From Sphingopyxis chilensis (GTDB lineage Bacteria > Pseudomonadota > Alphaproteobacteria > Sphingomonadales > Sphingomonadaceae), in contig NZ_CP142394.1 in assembly GCF_035930445.1 (NCBI RefSeq), positions 1,087,501 to 1,151,500 of the forward strand: a stretch of 64,000 nucleotides of DNA, given 5' to 3'. The notes under the pieces are model-generated. The model was not told the DNA's origin, ran no database searches, and was given only the letters and a program-made list of their open reading frames with translations. Numbering within the stretch: the first letter of the stretch is position 1; each line of letters begins with the position of its first letter. This document shows positions 61,583 to 64,000 of the stretch, one piece after another. Made by a program: the position numbers and the translations under genes.

Positions 61583-64000
61583 ATGTCGATCAGAAAATCA
61601 TTGCTCGCGAGCGGGGCGGTGCTCGCAACAATTGCAACGCCTGCGTTCGCCCAAGACGGGGCACCCACGGCTTCCGGGGTTGAGGCGAGCCAATCGGGCA
61701 GCGAGATCGTGGTAACCGGTTCGCGAATCCGGCGACAAGATCTTGCCGGCGTCGGTCCGGCGACCGTCGTATCCGCCGAGCAGATCGAGAACACGGGTGT
61801 GGTCAATATCGAAACCGTGTTGCAGCGCTTGCCGGCCAACGCCGGCTTTGCCGGCAACCAGACTTCAGCCTATTGGGCGAACAATGGCTATGGCACCGCG
61901 CAGGTGAACCTGCGCGGTCTCGGCATCAAGCGCACCCTCGTGCTGCTCAATGGCCGCCGCCTTGTCGCAGGCGGTACGGGGGCAAACTCATCGCCCGACC
62001 TCAACATGATCCCGGTCGCCGCGCTTGCGCGTACCGACGTGCTCAAGGACGGCGCATCGGCGATTTACGGTGCGGATGCGATGGCGGGCGTCGTCAACCT
62101 CGTGACCCGAACCGACTATGAAGGCCTTGGACTCAGCGTTCGGCAGGGCATCACCGAAAAGGGCGATGGGTCGGATTTCACCGCCGATTTGTTATGGGGC
62201 GTGCGCAACGATCGCGGCGGCTTCATGGCCGCGGTCACCTATCAGAAGACGAGTGCGGTCAATATGGCGACACGCGCGCCCTGTTCGCTCGCCGAGACGA
62301 CACCGGGCGCCCTGGGCTGCGTCAACAGCGCTTCGACGATCGGTGGTCGTGCGGTGTTGCCGAACGGCCAGCAGATCAACTTCAACCAGCTACTCGGCGG
62401 CAACGGCGATTTCTTCGAGCCCTACAGCGCCGCCAAGCACAACTTCAATTCGAACCCGTTCCTCAATGCGGTGAGCCCGGTCGAGCGTGTCAGCACGGCC
62501 TTCTTCGCCGACTATGACCTGACCGACAACATCGAGGCGTTCGGCGAATTCCTCTACACCTTCCGCAAGTCGAACCAGATCGCGACGCCCGGCACGTTGC
62601 GCAACCTGGCGATCGCCGCGAGCAATCCCACCAATCCCACGGGGCAGGATATCGTCCTGATCCAGCGCCGTCTCGCCGAACCGGGCCCGCGCCAGTTCTT
62701 TCAGGAAACCGACACCTGGCAGGGAACCTTCGGTCTTCGCGGCAAGCTGTCGAATGACTGGGGCTGGGAAGTGGCGGGCGCCTTTGGTCGCAACACCGCG
62801 GTCGATGGTTCGACCAACATTGCCAATCTTGAGCGCGTCCGGAATACGATCGATACCGGCGTCTGCAGCCCCGCGCCAGGCGCGGCCATTCCATGCGGCG
62901 ACTATCTCGGGTTCGGCGACCTGACCCCGCAGGTGCTCGACTATATTCTCTTCACCTCGCGCGACCGCGGCGGGAACGAGCTCGCGACGGTCACCGCCGA
63001 CCTCAACGGCGACCTTTTCAAGCTGCCCGCGGGTCCCGTCTCCTTCGCGGCCGGTGTCGTCTATCGTAAGGAAAAGGGCTGGCGCGATCCCGATCCGCTT
63101 ACCGTTCTGGGGATCGCCAATACAAACCAGCAGAGTCCGATTTCGGGAACGAGCGTCGCCAAGGAGGCCTATCTCGAACTTTCGGTGCCCATTCTCGCCG
63201 ATACGCCCTTCTTCCAGGCGCTGACCGCTGGCGGGGCGGTACGCTATTCGAACTACGACCTGTTCGGCAGCGACTGGAACTACAAGGCGAGCCTCGACTG
63301 GGTTATCAATGACAGCTTCCGTTTGCGCGGCACCTATGGCACCGGCTTTCGTATCCCGAACGTCCCTGAACTATTCGGCGGTGTGTCGGAAGGCAATCTG
63401 ACGACGACCGACCCTTGCTCGCGTTATTCGACCAGCGGCAACGCGACGTTGATCGCAAACTGCCAGGCGTCGGGCGTGCCAGCCAATTATGTTCAGCTCG
63501 GCACCACCATCCTGACCACGGTCGGGGGCAATGAGGACCTCCAGCCCGAGAGCTCGACGACATGGACGGTCGGTACGGTCGTCACGCCCAAGGGACTGGT
63601 TCCGGGACTGTCGCTCACCGCCGACTGGTTCGACATCAAAATCAAGGATGCGATCCGCGCCATTCCAGGATCGACCAAGCTTGCCATCTGTTATGCCAGC
63701 GCCAACCTGTCGCATCCCTTCTGCGATGATTTTACGCGCAGCCCATTGACCGGGGAGGTCACCTTCCTCTCCGCGCAGCCGATCAACACCGGTCGCGAAG
63801 AGATGAACGGCCTCGATCTCGGCCTAGTCTACAATAACGATATCGGCGCCTTGAATGTCTCGCTCGACGTCAACCTGACCTACCTCAACAAATATGTCGT
63901 CCTGCCCTTCCCCGGGGGCGCACCGATCGATTTCGACGGATTCATCGGCGGGGGGAACGGCGGTTATCCGAAGTGGCGCGGCTATGGCGTCCTGACCGCG
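61583..64000 (+). CDS. TonB-dependent receptor, 5' part (runs off the window)
   Basis: At least 806 codons are present and the gene continues past the edge. AAGGGGG lies 6 nt before the ATG at 61583. The signal peptide (MSIRKSLLASGAVLATIATP) is followed by the TonB box region SEIVVTGSRIRRQD, a plug with VNLRGLGIKRTLVLLNGRRL and VLKDGASAIYGADAMAGVVN, and a large barrel with cysteine-containing loops (CSLAETTPGALGCV). This belongs to the large receptor group used for peptides or complex glycans, not for the Fe-siderophore type. It may or may not be linked to the copper genes. Confidence 0.94.
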   Translation, partial: MSIRKSLLASGAVLATIATPAFAQDGAPTASGVEASQSGSEIVVTGSRIRRQDLAGVGPATVVSAEQIENTGVVNIETVLQRLPANAGFAGNQTSAYWANNGYGTAQVNLRGLGIKRTLVLLNGRRLVAGGTGANSSPDLNMIPVAALARTDVLKDGASAIYGADAMAGVVNLVTRTDYEGLGLSVRQGITEKGDGSDFTADLLWGVRNDRGGFMAAVTYQKTSAVNMATRAPCSLAETTPGALGCVNSASTIGGRAVLPNGQQINFNQLLGGNGDFFEPYSAAKHNFNSNPFLNAVSPVERVSTAFFADYDLTDNIEAFGEFLYTFRKSNQIATPGTLRNLAIAASNPTNPTGQDIVLIQRRLAEPGPRQFFQETDTWQGTFGLRGKLSNDWGWEVAGAFGRNTAVDGSTNIANLERVRNTIDTGVCSPAPGAAIPCGDYLGFGDLTPQVLDYILFTSRDRGGNELATVTADLNGDLFKLPAGPVSFAAGVVYRKEKGWRDPDPLTVLGIANTNQQSPISGTSVAKEAYLELSVPILADTPFFQALTAGGAVRYSNYDLFGSDWNYKASLDWVINDSFRLRGTYGTGFRIPNVPELFGGVSEGNLTTTDPCSRYSTSGNATLIANCQASGVPANYVQLGTTILTTVGGNEDLQPESSTTWTVGTVVTPKGLVPGLSLTADWFDIKIKDAIRAIPGSTKLAICYASANLSHPFCDDFTRSPLTGEVTFLSAQPINTGREEMNGLDLGLVYNNDIGALNVSLDVNLTYLNKYVVLPFPGGAPIDFDGFIGGGNGGYPKWRGYGVLTA

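Overview
The window is a GC-rich chromosomal segment of an alphaproteobacterium, most likely a sphingomonad close to Sphingopyxis. The case rests on gene content and protein style: SPOR/ParA locus, several TonB-dependent receptors, a pyrB-pyrC' pair, gatCAB, bioF-bioD-bioA, and families of short palindromic intergenic repeats typical of these genomes. No transposase, phage gene, CRISPR array or rRNA was seen. The genus is an inference.

Left part (1-10 kb): biotin genes bioF-bioD-bioA and the branched-chain amino acid genes ilvB-ilvN-ilvC, all on the minus strand. They are followed by miaA, whose start codon overlaps that of the divergent serB, then a small phosphatase and a DUF2200 gene. A perfect terminator hairpin sits between miaA and ilvB, and the end of miaA is unusually rich in rare Leu/Ile codons, so transcription attenuation of ilvB is likely. 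At 10-12 kb an AmpR-like LysR regulator is divergent from a subclass B3 metallo-beta-lactamase whose first metal-binding histidine is replaced by glutamate.

Middle part (12-37 kb): a TonB-C-domain protein; a locus of a Sel1/SPOR protein, a ParA ATPase, a ribbon-helix-helix partner and a SPOR lipoprotein; the ruvX-DUF1294-pyrB-pyrC' operon, in which the dihydroorotase lacks its metal site; DUF3089 and DUF4153 genes; gatC-gatA-(44-aa ORF)-gatB; two secreted amidohydrolases; tRNA-Leu(UAG); a trigger factor with a His/Asp-rich and Lys/Ala-rich tail; a 390-bp unit in which a GIY-YIG nuclease gene is enclosed by perfect 34-bp inverted repeats; a DNA glycosylase, a 2Fe-2S ferredoxin, rlmB and tRNA-Tyr(GUA).

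Right part (37-64 kb), more accessory: a remnant of a TonB-dependent receptor; a type I secretion pair (HlyB/HlyD-like) beside two paralogous beta-helix/RTX exoproteins that face each other tail to tail; an uptake and catabolism cluster (TetR, TonB receptor, esterase, divergent MFS permease and amidase); then copper/metal resistance: copC with a tiny membrane ORF, a divergent CnrY-CnrX-CnrH-like anti-sigma/sensor/ECF-sigma trio and copA-copB. The CnrX-like sensor keeps all five metal ligands of CnrX at identical spacing. The window ends inside a large TonB-dependent receptor.

The most novel-looking item is the GIY-YIG unit. Its terminal repeats match solo palindromes elsewhere in the window, and one of these (9405-9483) looks like an internally deleted derivative. 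This suggests a small element family mobilised by a GIY-YIG nuclease instead of a transposase.
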